This document shows positions 42,385 to 51,558 of a stretch of 64,000 bases of DNA, one piece after another. Source of the DNA: Photobacterium indicum (GTDB lineage: Bacteria > Pseudomonadota > Gammaproteobacteria > Enterobacterales > Vibrionaceae). The position numbers were made by a program, and so were the translations under genes. Every line of letters starts with the position of its first letter. The stretch's first letter is position 1. The stretch covers positions 62,001 to 126,000 of the forward strand of contig NZ_PYOC01000001.1 in the NCBI RefSeq assembly GCF_003026215.1. Direction: 5' to 3'. The notes under the pieces are model-generated. The model ran no database searches. It was not told the DNA's origin and saw nothing but the letters and a program-made list of their open reading frames with translations.

Positions 42385-43089
42385 ATGTTACATCAATTGG
42401 TACTATTGCTTATGGCTCCGGTATTGTTACCACAAGGGATTTTTATTCGTAAATCAACGCCTAGATTAAAAGAAGCCGCAGGCCCACGTTATGGAATTGA
42501 AGGGCAAGGTAAGCCTCTTCGTCTACTTCTCATTGGTGATTCTGCCGCTGCGGGGGTTGGAGTTGAACATCAATCACAGGCGTTATCAGGGCAGCTTATT
42601 AGCACGCTATGTGATCAATTTAGAATAGATTGGCAGTTAATAGCTAAAACAGGTGTTACTACAAAAGAAGTATGGCTAAAGCTTTCAGATCACCCCAAGC
42701 AAGACTATGACATCGTTATTGTCTCTTTAGGAGTAAACGATGTGACGACGCAGTTGAGTTCAAGCGAATGGATAAAACAGCAAAAGCGCCTTGTTGCTCA
42801 GTTACGAGATTGCTTTTCTTGCCAACAAATTATTCTCACCAAGATCCCCCCTATGGATAAGTTTCCTGCGCTTCCCAACCCGCTTCGTTGGTATTTAGGC
42901 AGTAAAGCCAAAGCCTTTAATCGAAAGCTTGAACGCTGGGTTTCCACTCAAAGTGATTGCGAAATCGTTACCATTGAGCCCCCATTAGATCCCGACCAAA
43001 TGGCGAGTGATGGATTCCATCCTGGGCCTAAGATCTATCAATACTGGGGAAATGCCGCAGCTCAAGTCATCAAGGCGCGCTGGTTATAA
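42385..43089 (+). CDS. SGNH/GDSL-type esterase
   Basis: Hydrolase of 234 residues with the SGNH blocks: IGDSAAAGVGV (catalytic Ser, about residue 52), the Gly region near AKTGVTT, SLGVNDVTT (Asn) and DGFHPGPKIYQYW (Asp and His near the end). The N-terminus (MLHQLVLLLMAPVLLPQG) is a membrane anchor or signal without a clear cleavage site. CTAAGGAGATGTC precedes the ATG. Acts on an ester of lipid or polysaccharide type; substrate unknown. Lies alone between non-coding stretches inside the repeat-bracketed segment. Confidence 0.85.
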   Translation: MLHQLVLLLMAPVLLPQGIFIRKSTPRLKEAAGPRYGIEGQGKPLRLLLIGDSAAAGVGVEHQSQALSGQLISTLCDQFRIDWQLIAKTGVTTKEVWLKLSDHPKQDYDIVIVSLGVNDVTTQLSSSEWIKQQKRLVAQLRDCFSCQQIILTKIPPMDKFPALPNPLRWYLGSKAKAFNRKLERWVSTQSDCEIVTIEPPLDPDQMASDGFHPGPKIYQYWGNAAAQVIKARWL

Positions 43090-43610
43090 CGGAATACTCC
43101 CCCGATCTTACGTAAGAAATTACGGCGCCTGAGATATTACGACGTAGACCAGTCAGCCTAAAACGTTAAACATAAACAAGCATTCCTCATACGCGAATGC
43201 CATTGCCCGCTTAGCCTTAAATGAAGCATACTCTATGTCTTGTAGGTAATCGCTTATAGCTAACTCTGATTTAATATCATGTTAAAATAATACTTCACCT
43301 TTTTTGAAATGACTGAACATTATCAGATCACATAGATACATAGTCCACTGTCTTCAAATTTCGACCAAAGTCCCTTTACTATAACTATCACGCAGTAGAT
43401 AAAGCTACCTATAATTAATAATTCAGTGCGGTATGTGAAATTACTATTTAAGTGTCACATTTTCACCGTAACTTGAAGTTCTTCTGATATGAAAATATCA
43501 CTTAAACTAGTAAGCAACTAAAAAGAAGTAAGTTTAAAATGTTTTTTTTTAAATGATGACTAGTATAGATTAAGGAAAGGGACACGTTATAAAAAGAAGG
43601 AGGAATAAAA
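43090..43610. other. 520-base non-coding stretch
   Basis: AT-rich. Only a 10-bp palindrome CTTACGTAAG (43107-43116) soon after the esterase gene was noticed. No gene or clear promoter. Confidence 0.4.
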
Positions 43611-44252
43611 ATGACTGACATAGTTATGGAAGTATTGAGAGCATTTCTAGTCGGGGGGGTGATTTTTTCTCTTCTTAAAGCACAGCACGCCAAAGAAATC
43701 AGTCAGATTAGCGGTTGGCGATACATAGTAGCTGGATTTTGCTTGATCTTCTTCGGTACATTAATCGACATCACCGATAATTTCGACGAACTAAACCGAT
43801 TCGTGATAATTGGCGATACCGAAGTTCAGGCATTTTTAGAAAAGGTCGTTGGTTATCTTCTGGGTTTCCTTCTACTCGCTATAGGAATTCGGAAGTGGTT
43901 ACCAAAAATAATCGAACATGCTGAACTGGTTCAAGATAAACATAATCTTAAAGTTCAAGAAGAACGAGTTAAAGTGTTACGGGCCACAATGAGAACAGTA
44001 CAGGATATTGTTAACAACTTTTTGAACAATTTACAGCTGTTTCAATTGGAAGCTGAAGATAAAAATGCTCTGGAGCCTGAGTCATTGGTGCTGTTGGATT
44101 CCATAATCCAAGATACAGCGACTAAGCTGAAAAAGCTGGGAGATCTCAAATCAACACCTGAGAAACAGATAGCAGGCGGCGTCTTCATCGACTACGAGGC
44201 AGGCTCGCCCCAAGACAGTGACTTTGTTGCAAAACATTACCAGACTAAATAG
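43611..44252 (+). CDS. Membrane protein with DHp-like helical tail, unknown function
   Basis: Not assigned to a named family. 213 residues: three hydrophobic segments (about 8-24, 38-56 and 82-98) and then a long charged helix and a helical hairpin, VLRATMRTVQDIVNNFLNNLQLFQLEAE and LLDSIIQDTATKLKKLGDLK-type sequence. The hairpin looks like the dimerisation domain of a histidine kinase, but the phospho-His position is not present and there is no ATP-binding domain. Very strong ribosome site AGAAGGAGG 9 bases before the ATG. It could be a signalling decoy or adaptor; this is inference from the shape only. Confidence 0.7.
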   Translation: MTDIVMEVLRAFLVGGVIFSLLKAQHAKEISQISGWRYIVAGFCLIFFGTLIDITDNFDELNRFVIIGDTEVQAFLEKVVGYLLGFLLLAIGIRKWLPKIIEHAELVQDKHNLKVQEERVKVLRATMRTVQDIVNNFLNNLQLFQLEAEDKNALEPESLVLLDSIIQDTATKLKKLGDLKSTPEKQIAGGVFIDYEAGSPQDSDFVAKHYQTK

Positions 44253-44297
44253 GTTTGCATCAATATATGAACCCGTGAATCATTGTAGTGGAAGAGT

Positions 44298-44417
44298 GAA
44301 TTTAAGCTTGAAGCGGCCCAATTAGTACTCGACCAAGATTACACCGTTATTGAGGCTGCTGAAGCGATGAATGTGGGTAAATCCACTATAGATAAATAGG
44401 TTCGCCAGCTAAACTAA
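44298..44417 (+). pseudogene. IS3-family transposase OrfA fragment
   Basis: EFKLEAAQLVLDQDYTV then IEAAEAMNVGKSTIDK matches the helix-turn-helix start of IS3-type OrfA proteins. An in-frame TAG stands where the family has Trp (before VRQL), a second stop follows soon, and no start codon or OrfB remains. A decayed scar. Confidence 0.8.
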
Positions 44418-44540
44418 AGATCGTTAAAGGACAGTGTTGGGTCTGGTTAGATTGCATTGCGCACAGATTCTGCTCGTGAAAGTACCGGATATGGACAAGA
44501 GCTAATTATTTAAGGGGAATATCGTGAGTTTATCGGGGAG

Positions 44541-44633
44541 GTTTTTGAATCTTCTTACACTATTTGTTTCGATGAAGCAGAAAATAGAATGCACTCAATT
44601 AAAGCAATCATGGTTGCGATCTTAGGCGATTAA
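44541..44633 (+). pseudogene. 93-bp direct repeat, copy 2 (detached argF 3' end)
   Basis: Repeats argF 41602-41694 with three substitutions, including the stop codon; the frame still encodes [20 protein letters not shown] and on to the stop with a single Thr to Ile change. Nothing upstream belongs to argF. It is either one boundary of an inserted segment or the remains of a second carbamoyltransferase gene. Confidence 0.9.
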
Positions 44634-44671
44634 TTGCGCCTTTTGAATGTACTTATCTAAATTCCAGGTAC

Positions 44672-44695
44672 AAAAAAGGCCGCCTAGGCGACCTT
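44672..44695 (-). terminator. Terminator of the cold-shock protein gene
   Basis: AAGGCCGCC pairs with GGCGACCTT (one G-U pair and one mismatch) around TA; six A at 44672-44677 give the U-run on the minus strand. Located 25 bases after the stop. Confidence 0.85.
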
Positions 44696-44719
44696 CTATC
44701 ATTTCTTTTTATTAAAGAA

Positions 44720-44929
44720 TTATAAAGCTACAACGTTTGCAGCTTGAAGACCTTTTTGGCCTTGCTCTACTTCAAAAGAAACTTTTTGACCTTCAGCAAG
44801 CGTTTTAAAGCCTTCTGAAGCGATTGCACGGAAATGTACGAATACGTCAGCGCCGCCGTTGTCTTGAGTGATGAAACCGAAACCTTTCTCTTCGTTAAAC
44901 CACTTTACGATACCAGTTGTGTTAGACAT
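44720..44929 (-). CDS. CspA-family cold-shock protein
   Basis: RNA-binding beta-barrel of 69 residues: [18 protein letters not shown] (RNP1, KGFGFIT) and DVFVHFRAI (RNP2), a normal CspA-type protein that melts RNA structure at low temperature or in stationary phase. AAGGGA lies before the ATG at 44929. A -10 hexamer TATAAT (minus strand, 44990-44985) predicts a leader of about 50 bases with a 14-bp palindrome. Confidence 0.95.
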
Positions 44930-44955
44930 GTTTGTCCCTTATTTAATATTCAAAT

Positions 44956-44969
44956 GTCGCATATGCGAC
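44956..44969 (-). promoter_or_regulatory. 14-bp palindrome in the cold-shock gene leader
   Basis: GTCGCATATGCGAC lies between the predicted -10 (44990-44985) and the start codon; in RNA it would form a hairpin or, in DNA, an operator. A related inverted repeat, GCGACATA (45102-45109) with TATGTCGC (45118-45125), lies farther upstream. Confidence 0.45.
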
Positions 44970-45254
44970 GTGATAATTTGCTGAATTATACACTATTACG
45001 CTAAATAAAAGGAAACATATAGGCACATAACGATAACGTTTTTGTAACTGTAAGTTTAACTTGTACTTGATGCTGCATGTAATAACTCTCTGAATTGCTG
45101 AGCGACATACTAACAGATATGTCGCTTTTGTACAGCTAAATTCCGTTTTTTTACTCTAAAAACTGTTATAAACAAAATAATCAGTGGCTTAACTGTTCCC
45201 CTTAATCATAAAATGCCAGGTTATACAGCGCCTTACACAATTAAATCATTGTCA

Positions 45255-45446
45255 TTACAGAATTTCTTTTACTCGCCCAACATCACCACTTTCTAAACGA
45301 ACTTTAATACCATGAGGGTGCGTTGCAGATTTAGTCAGTAAATCTTTCACAATACCTTTCGTTAAATTGCCTGTACGTTGATCTTCTTTTAAAACGATTT
45401 GTACTTCTAATCCAGCATGAATATCTGAGCGGCTTGTACCATTCAT
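45255..45446 (-). CDS. YwbE-family small basic protein
   Basis: Conserved protein of 63 residues: SRSDIHAGLEVQIVLKEDQRT, GNLTKGIVKDLLTKSATHPHG and IKVRLESGDVGRVKEIL match the YwbE family (DUF2196) nearly end to end. Function unknown; the fold is thought to be a small beta-barrel. Alone, with 325 bases to the cold-shock gene. Confidence 0.9.
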   Translation of the reverse strand: MNGTSRSDIHAGLEVQIVLKEDQRTGNLTKGIVKDLLTKSATHPHGIKVRLESGDVGRVKEIL

Positions 45447-45561
45447 TGTTAATCACTACTTAGTTAAAAAAATTAATATAACAATTGTATACCCAGGTTA
45501 CCTCAAGGTACTCGTTTCATCGAGAATTTATTGCAGGGATTACAGAGTATGTAGGTAACGA

Positions 45562-46557
45562 TTAATTGATCATTGTAAAACGGTCAAAAAAGGAGACAGT
45601 TTCCATTAGCACTTGGTTGCGTAGTTCATCTTTCTCCATCAATAATTCATGCCTAGCTTGCTCTATCACTTTGATCCGACATTGCTCACTCACGCAACTG
45701 AAACGACGCTGCGCTTTATTATCGACTATTGTGTCGTTACCTGCCTGTAATAACAAAACAGGGGTCTTCAATTTTTCCGCATCACGAATACAATCATTTG
45801 CCGCTGTTAAAGCTTGCCACAACCAGCGAGCACTAGGGCCTCCAATACGCAGCTCAGGGTGCACTTGATATAAATGTTTCGCCCATACGTAGCGTAATAA
45901 GCTTTGGCATTGATCATTCTCTGCGAAAGGGGCTTCATGGTATGCCTTCTGTCCAAATAAATAAGAAGGTTGTTGTTGATATTTCGCTGCAACTTTAGTC
46001 AACATTTTTGCCATAAACGGCGCGACACAATGTAGAGCAGCAGGCATGCGAATGCCAAACATTGGGGCATTTAACACTGCAGCATCAAATATATAGGGAT
46101 GTTGCTCTAAATATAGCGTCGTTATTGCCCCCCCCATTGAATGCGCCAAAATAAACGCATGTTTATAATCAGCTGGCTTTACAATGGTATCAACAAATTG
46201 ATGTAGATCTTCAACGTAGTCATTAAAACTATCAACGTGACCGACTTCAGGATCTGTGGTTATACGCCCTGAAGCACCTTGCCCGCGGTGATCAAGCGCA
46301 AACACATCAAACCCACGACGACTAAACTCATAGAATACTTCTTGGTATTTCCAAACACTTTCATTGCGACCATTAACAATAACAACACACTGTGTATTCT
46401 TTTTATGGGTAATACTGATCCAACGAATCGGTATATTACTGACACCCATAAATGTATTTTGCTGCCGTTGTTGCCACATTTGATGAATTTCATGTGCCAT
46501 TAGTGTGGTAAAGCTCGACTCCTTCGTGACGAACTCTGTGGTGCATAATTGAGTCAT
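45562..46557 (-). CDS. pldB: Lysophospholipase (PldB-like alpha/beta hydrolase)
   Basis: Hydrolase of 331 residues. Monoacyl-phospholipid hydrolase family: NGRNESVWKYQEVFYEF-type start, DHRGQGASGR, nucleophile Ser in AHSMGGA, Asp in AGNDTIVDN and His in ARHELLMEKDELR. It removes the fatty acid from lysophospholipids. Starts 9 bases after a patatin-like phospholipase gene, so the two may act in sequence. Full length, no signal peptide. Confidence 0.9.
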   Translation of the reverse strand: MTQLCTTEFVTKESSFTTLMAHEIHQMWQQRQQNTFMGVSNIPIRWISITHKKNTQCVVIVNGRNESVWKYQEVFYEFSRRGFDVFALDHRGQGASGRITTDPEVGHVDSFNDYVEDLHQFVDTIVKPADYKHAFILAHSMGGAITTLYLEQHPYIFDAAVLNAPMFGIRMPAALHCVAPFMAKMLTKVAAKYQQQPSYLFGQKAYHEAPFAENDQCQSLLRYVWAKHLYQVHPELRIGGPSARWLWQALTAANDCIRDAEKLKTPVLLLQAGNDTIVDNKAQRRFSCVSEQCRIKVIEQARHELLMEKDELRNQVLMETVSFFDRFTMIN

Positions 46558-46566
46558 TTTAATTTC

Positions 46567-47529
46567 CTATGCACAAATTTTTTCTTTGTTACTCTCAGGC
46601 TTAGCATTTACACCAAAGTTACGTCCAACTGTCGCCATAAAATAACGACCAGAACGATGTCCTAGCTGATAATCATGCTCTAACGAATCGCTTGTACTGC
46701 CGATTAACTTGGAATGCAGTTCTTTTGTTGGATGAATCTCGTAGATGGTTGCATCTTCCGGTGGGTTATTCAGAAACTCTTGGGTCTGTCGGTAATTTTC
46801 TTCATGCTCTAGCAACAAGGCTATAACTTGAGCCGCCTTGGTTTTACCCAGTGCTTTTTTTATAATCGACATCCAACAATGATCAAAATGTGCAGTAATA
46901 GGTACAGTACGAATCACTACAATATGCCGGAATCCGCGCTCATAAGCTTCTTGAACAGGAATAGGTGCACCAACACCACCATCAACCCAATATTGCTGCT
47001 TATTCAATATAGGTTGACGACGTAATATCGGAATTGCACATGATGCCTTTAAAGCAACATGCCAATCGTCATTATCTAGATCAAAAAAAGTAGCTTGATG
47101 ATTGTCAGCATTGCTAGCACTGGCAAGTACTGTACACGAGCGCATATTCTTATGGCCTTGCTGCCAATCTAGAGGTAAACGAGTTTGCGTTTGCTCTAAT
47201 AACCAATCAAGATTTAAACCTTCTTTACCAACCAAAAAACGGTAAACATCAAAAAAATCGTGATCTGTCGTTGCCTCTGTAATAACACGATACGCATGCT
47301 TAGTTTGACCACATATGAACGATGCCAAATTTAATGACCCAGCAGAGGTGCCAACCATTAATGAAAACGGATTAAAATCAGCCTCTAAGAAGGCATCTAA
47401 TACGCCAGCAGTAAAAATGCCCCGCTGCCCGCCACCTTCAGTAACCAAAGCAACTTTCGTGACATCAGGGCAGAGAAAAGACAATGATTCATAATTTTTA
47501 ATGGCGCATGAGATATGCTTTCCTGACAT
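46567..47529 (-). CDS. Patatin-like phospholipase
   Basis: Acyl hydrolase of 320 residues with Ser-Asp dyad: oxyanion GGGQRG (about 33), nucleophile GTSAGS (about 61) and DGG (about 185). It also carries a long C-terminal region (HEENYRQTQEFLNNPPED) typical of YjjU-like proteins. No signal peptide. Upstream of the lysophospholipase gene, 9 bases apart; phospholipid to lysophospholipid to glycerophosphodiester would be the joint route. ATG at 47529. Confidence 0.9.
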   Translation of the reverse strand: MSGKHISCAIKNYESLSFLCPDVTKVALVTEGGGQRGIFTAGVLDAFLEADFNPFSLMVGTSAGSLNLASFICGQTKHAYRVITEATTDHDFFDVYRFLVGKEGLNLDWLLEQTQTRLPLDWQQGHKNMRSCTVLASASNADNHQATFFDLDNDDWHVALKASCAIPILRRQPILNKQQYWVDGGVGAPIPVQEAYERGFRHIVVIRTVPITAHFDHCWMSIIKKALGKTKAAQVIALLLEHEENYRQTQEFLNNPPEDATIYEIHPTKELHSKLIGSTSDSLEHDYQLGHRSGRYFMATVGRNFGVNAKPESNKEKICA

Positions 47530-47681
47530 TAGATTATCCCCTAAAGACTCATTAATGGTTAATGTGTCGTAAGGGTAATCTTATTGACTTTGTTTGAATA
47601 TTTGATAGTTTCTATCACTTCGTTAAATAAAACTTAACGTGATAAGGCACTTTTAATGTTCTTCTGGTTAGTGTTTGTAAT

Positions 47682-47712
47682 AAAAAAAGCAGCTACCAAA
47701 GTAACTGCTTTT
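47682..47712 (-). terminator. Terminator of the RidA-family gene
   Basis: AAAAGCAG pairs with CTGCTTTT, extended by TAC/GTA past one mismatch, loop CAAA; the A-run at 47682-47688 supplies a U-tract on the minus strand. Confidence 0.85.
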
Positions 47713-47778
47713 CTATGTGCATATTGCACTTCGCTCAATTACAGCATAACCGCAAAATAGCCATATGGACTACTGAGC

Positions 47779-48126
47779 TTATTTTTCTACTGCAATCACA
47801 GAAATCTCAACAAGCAACACATCACGCGCCATACTTGCTTCAACACAAGCACGAGCAGGTGCATGACCTTCAGGAACCCAGTTATCCCACACGGCATTCA
47901 TTTCAGCAAAATCTTTCATATCTTTTATGTATAACGTTGCTGAAAGCATATGTTCTTTATCACTACCGGCTTGCTCAAGTAATGCTTCAACTTTCTCTAA
48001 CATTGTTTCTGTTTGTTCTTTAATACCTTGAGTTGCGTCTTTACACACCTGACCACATAGGTAAATTGTTCCGTTATGCTTAACAATACGGCTCATACGT
48101 GCGCCAGTTTCCAGACGTTCAATCAT
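47779..48126 (-). CDS. RidA-family protein
   Basis: Protein of 115 residues of the reactive-intermediate deaminase family (YoaB-like): [41 protein letters not shown] and [15 protein letters not shown]. The Arg of PARACVE is the ligand-binding Arg of active deaminases, so enamine/imine hydrolysis is possible. Alone with its own terminator. Confidence 0.9.
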   Translation of the reverse strand: MIERLETGARMSRIVKHNGTIYLCGQVCKDATQGIKEQTETMLEKVEALLEQAGSDKEHMLSATLYIKDMKDFAEMNAVWDNWVPEGHAPARACVEASMARDVLLVEISVIAVEK

Positions 48127-48350
48127 TATTAACTACCTTTTATTAAACAGACCCTAGTGATATACCAATCGAGAATGGTATTAAATGCTCGAATACAAAG
48201 CATTCAAGGAATATTGTAACGGGAAAAGTCTCTATTTTCGACCATATAAGAATGATTTAAAATAACAAGAAACGCTCACTTGATCTCTCCCAAGATTTTA
48301 TAAGAGAATGACTGACATAATAATCATAAAATCATCAGTAGTAATAAAAA

Positions 48351-48698
48351 ATGAAAAATATCAAAGCACTGAATTATATTGTTATTTGCACTTCCATTGC
48401 TTTATCTAGCACAGCATTTGCCTCAGGTAATGCGTCTGCGAGTATAACAGCAGATACTAATGCAGGAAAAATGAAAGCGTATACTTGTCAATTTTGTCAT
48501 GGTAGCAATGGAATTGCAGCTAACCCTGCCTATCCAAATATTAATGGCCAAAATGAACAATATCTCTACCAATCAATGAAGGCTTATCAAAACGGTGAGC
48601 GTACGAATACAATGGGGAAGATGATGAAACAACAGTTATCAAGCTTACAAAATCAAGATCTCGCAGATATTGCAGCCTATTATTCAACGATGGATTAA
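48351..48698 (+). CDS. Periplasmic c-type cytochrome
   Basis: Small exported electron carrier, 115 residues with signal peptide (about 1-25, ending TAFA). One haem motif CQFCH (about residue 46) followed by GSNGIAANPAYPNINGQNEQYLYQSM, as in cytochrome c4/c553-like domains; Met ligand probably in NTMGKMM. No partner gene beside it. The ribosome site is weak. Confidence 0.88.
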   Translation: MKNIKALNYIVICTSIALSSTAFASGNASASITADTNAGKMKAYTCQFCHGSNGIAANPAYPNINGQNEQYLYQSMKAYQNGERTNTMGKMMKQQLSSLQNQDLADIAAYYSTMD

Positions 48699-48834
48699 CC
48701 TACTTGAAATGTGGTAAATAACTCACTTATAACGTATCAAAAATAAATATGTTTAACAAACCATTATTCACAGGCTGTATGTTTGGGAGTGTGATATTAT
48801 TATATAATATTGAACAGCGCTGAAAATGACTCTT

Positions 48835-49308
48835 TTAATTTAACTTTTTAGACAAAATACGTGATTGTGTTTCAAAACCAAGTGTATCGTAAAATTGTTG
48901 TGCACCGTTATTAAAAGCCATCACTTCAAGCCTCATTTCATCTACACATTCACCAATGGCCCATAATTCAACAGCTTCCAACAACTTCTTGCCAATGCCC
49001 TGACCTTGATATTCATCCAAAACAACGATTGTTCGTACTCGACATAGTTTTTTCTTTTGAAGAAACGTTACTGTTGTATTTTCAGTAATACTCGCAAGTA
49101 CAAACCCTGTTATTTCATCATTTCTTTCAGCAATAATAAATACCGTGTTATCAGCACTAAAATTACTTCGCCAATAACTTCTATCTCGGTGAACCCCTTC
49201 AGGTTCAGCAAAAACATGGGGCGCGCCATTATAATGCTGAGTATTTATCTGTTGTGCGAGAAAGCAGATACACTCTAAATCCTTTTCTACCGCTATTCGT
49301 AAATTCAT
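48835..49308 (-). CDS. GNAT-family N-acetyltransferase
   Basis: Acetyl-CoA dependent acetyltransferase of 157 residues; the CoA loop is seen in VLDEYQGQGIGKKLLEAVE, followed by NGAQQFYDTLGFE. Substrate unknown. ATG at 49308. Stands alone. Confidence 0.88.
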   Translation of the reverse strand: MNLRIAVEKDLECICFLAQQINTQHYNGAPHVFAEPEGVHRDRSYWRSNFSADNTVFIIAERNDEITGFVLASITENTTVTFLQKKKLCRVRTIVVLDEYQGQGIGKKLLEAVELWAIGECVDEMRLEVMAFNNGAQQFYDTLGFETQSRILSKKLN

Positions 49309-49479
49309 AATGAGTTATTATGCGTCCCTAGTACATTCACGTATTAAAATCTTGCCACCAGAGTAACGTAATAACATTGCTAGACATGGCATCGATAGAA
49401 CGAGTCTTTAATTTGTTCTGATTATGTGTCTGATTAACTTTTCGTTCATACACAAATTATAATGTTGGATACAAGCATA

Positions 49480-51447
49480 TCACTTAATAGGGGGAAACGT
49501 TATTCGCTCCCCTTCTGCGGTCAAAATAGAAATATCACAAGGCTTGCCTTCTGCATCTAAACGCAGCTCACCGATAGCACTGCGATTAATTAACCTATGA
49601 CCACCAGCAACATCAGGATCACGCTTACTGATTTTTAAACGCTTACGTTTAGTAAACCAGTTCAATGGCGAATGCGGACTATATAAAGCACGATCCATTG
49701 CATCACAGAAGCGGAGTAATTGATTAGGAAATTCATTCTTAATCCCGCTACAGGTTATTTGGTAGATATTGGGGCTGCTGCGACGAAAGCGCATTTTTAT
49801 ATCGTAAGCAAACGAGTAATGCACATCACCTGATAAGATCACGAAATTGGTTGGCGTTTTAGTATGCGTAAAGATACTCAATAATGTATTGGCCGATCCC
49901 GGATGCGTCATCCAGTTCTCAGCATCAATCACTAGAGGCTGACCAATCCACGTCATTGCTCGCTGCAATGTTTCGATAAACTTCACGCCAAAGATGGGCG
50001 CTGCCGATACGATGATCACAGCAGGTTGATGCAATAATTCATGCTGCATTTCAATTAACGCTTCCCAGTCCATCAACCCTGATGGCTTATTCATTTTAGA
50101 TTCTGACCGCCAACGACGAGTACGCGTATCTAGAACAACCATCTTAGGGGTCGTTTCAATGGTGTAATGCCATTGCTCGAACCGATACAAATGATCGATA
50201 AAAACGTCTTGATGGGTAGCTGTGGGTGTAGCGAAATATTGCCTCGCGAGCATTAAAAACGATTCATCAAAATTTTGAGGAGCATTGCCCCAGCCCTGAC
50301 ATAACCAATAACTTAATAAGCCATTACCGATGATTCGTCGTGAAAAAGCATTGTCGTTAGCGGCTTTTTCCCACCCTACGGTTAAATTCCAGTCATCGGT
50401 TACATCATGATCATCAAAAACCATATAGGTAGGAATATGCGCCATTAAGCGTTGAACTTGCGGTAAACCTGCAACAAAATCATCAATATTCTGTTTTTCA
50501 TCTTGCCATAGCTGTTGCCATTTAGGCGTGAGTATCTGCTCACCACTGCGGAAATCATTTTTCTGTAATCGCGAGGAATCGACTAATGCCCACAACTGCG
50601 GCGACCAAACCAAGATATACATAGCGAAAAACTCACTAAAAGTAATTAGATGGTTTTCACTTTCACTTGAACTAAAAACGGGCGAACCACGATGAGGAAC
50701 CCAACTGGTTGATAGTCCTTTCTTGCGCAAGAATGTACGAAATAGTGAGGCTTCATCATGGTAGTGCGGCAAGATTTTATCACGCCCATAGAAGTTACAA
50801 TCATGCTGATACAAACTCGCACTATCTGCGACGGGGCTTTGTACAAACGTCTCATCAGGTAAACCAAGCAAACCAATCACTTGCTGAATCACATCCAACA
50901 TAGGGCCTGCGACATGATCAGCATAAATCTGATCCCCACTCATCATTAGTAATGAAGGGCGCTCAAGCGTTTTTTGCCCAGCGACTTGGTTATCGGCAGC
51001 CACTAAACTGTCTTTGCTAGGGTAATGTGGATTTCGGCATGAGCCATGCAGTACGTAATCTGCTCGGGGATTAATGGTTAACGATAGGCGCTGTTCTTCA
51101 TCATATAGAAGGCTGGGCACTAAATGTGTGATATCGCCATCTTGAGTATCTAATTGATATTCCAATACCGTATCGACTGGAAAATCACCCTGAAATTGCG
51201 CTAATACTACCCAAGCAGATTTGCCGATTTGGATCTGTGCTTGTTCATCTATCGTCGCATGGTAAAACGCACTCTCTTGACCTTCATGGAATAATGAAAA
51301 AGTGGCAATAAGCGGTTTCGATGTGACTAACCAAACGGTAATGTCGCTTGGTGTTACTTTTCGTAAAATCGGGCCAGCCAGCAATAGTGGTAAGGCAGTT
51401 GAAGAACCAATAAACGAAGACATAGCAGTAGACGAACAATCAGACAT
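49480..51447 (-). CDS. PhoD-like metallophosphatase
   Basis: Phosphodiesterase/phosphatase family protein of 655 residues. Metal-site motifs: HGSCRNPHYPSKDSL (about 133), MMSGDQIYADHVAGP (about 168), VFDDHDVTDDWN (about 325) and LSGDVHYSFAYD (about 550). The first 130 residues form a PhoD-type N-terminal beta domain. No convincing signal peptide or Tat motif, so it may be cytosolic, unlike classical PhoD. A second ATG lies 8 codons in. Substrate not known. Confidence 0.85.
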   Translation of the reverse strand: MSDCSSTAMSSFIGSSTALPLLLAGPILRKVTPSDITVWLVTSKPLIATFSLFHEGQESAFYHATIDEQAQIQIGKSAWVVLAQFQGDFPVDTVLEYQLDTQDGDITHLVPSLLYDEEQRLSLTINPRADYVLHGSCRNPHYPSKDSLVAADNQVAGQKTLERPSLLMMSGDQIYADHVAGPMLDVIQQVIGLLGLPDETFVQSPVADSASLYQHDCNFYGRDKILPHYHDEASLFRTFLRKKGLSTSWVPHRGSPVFSSSESENHLITFSEFFAMYILVWSPQLWALVDSSRLQKNDFRSGEQILTPKWQQLWQDEKQNIDDFVAGLPQVQRLMAHIPTYMVFDDHDVTDDWNLTVGWEKAANDNAFSRRIIGNGLLSYWLCQGWGNAPQNFDESFLMLARQYFATPTATHQDVFIDHLYRFEQWHYTIETTPKMVVLDTRTRRWRSESKMNKPSGLMDWEALIEMQHELLHQPAVIIVSAAPIFGVKFIETLQRAMTWIGQPLVIDAENWMTHPGSANTLLSIFTHTKTPTNFVILSGDVHYSFAYDIKMRFRRSSPNIYQITCSGIKNEFPNQLLRFCDAMDRALYSPHSPLNWFTKRKRLKISKRDPDVAGGHRLINRSAIGELRLDAEGKPCDISILTAEGERITFPPIK

Positions 51448-51558
51448 AAACAGAACACAACCCTAACTAGACACTTCACTAGAAACTATCTGGAATCATA
51501 CCCTTTTTTTGAACGAAGTGAGTTACCTGAATGTAAAGTTATGAATAGATTAGAAAGG

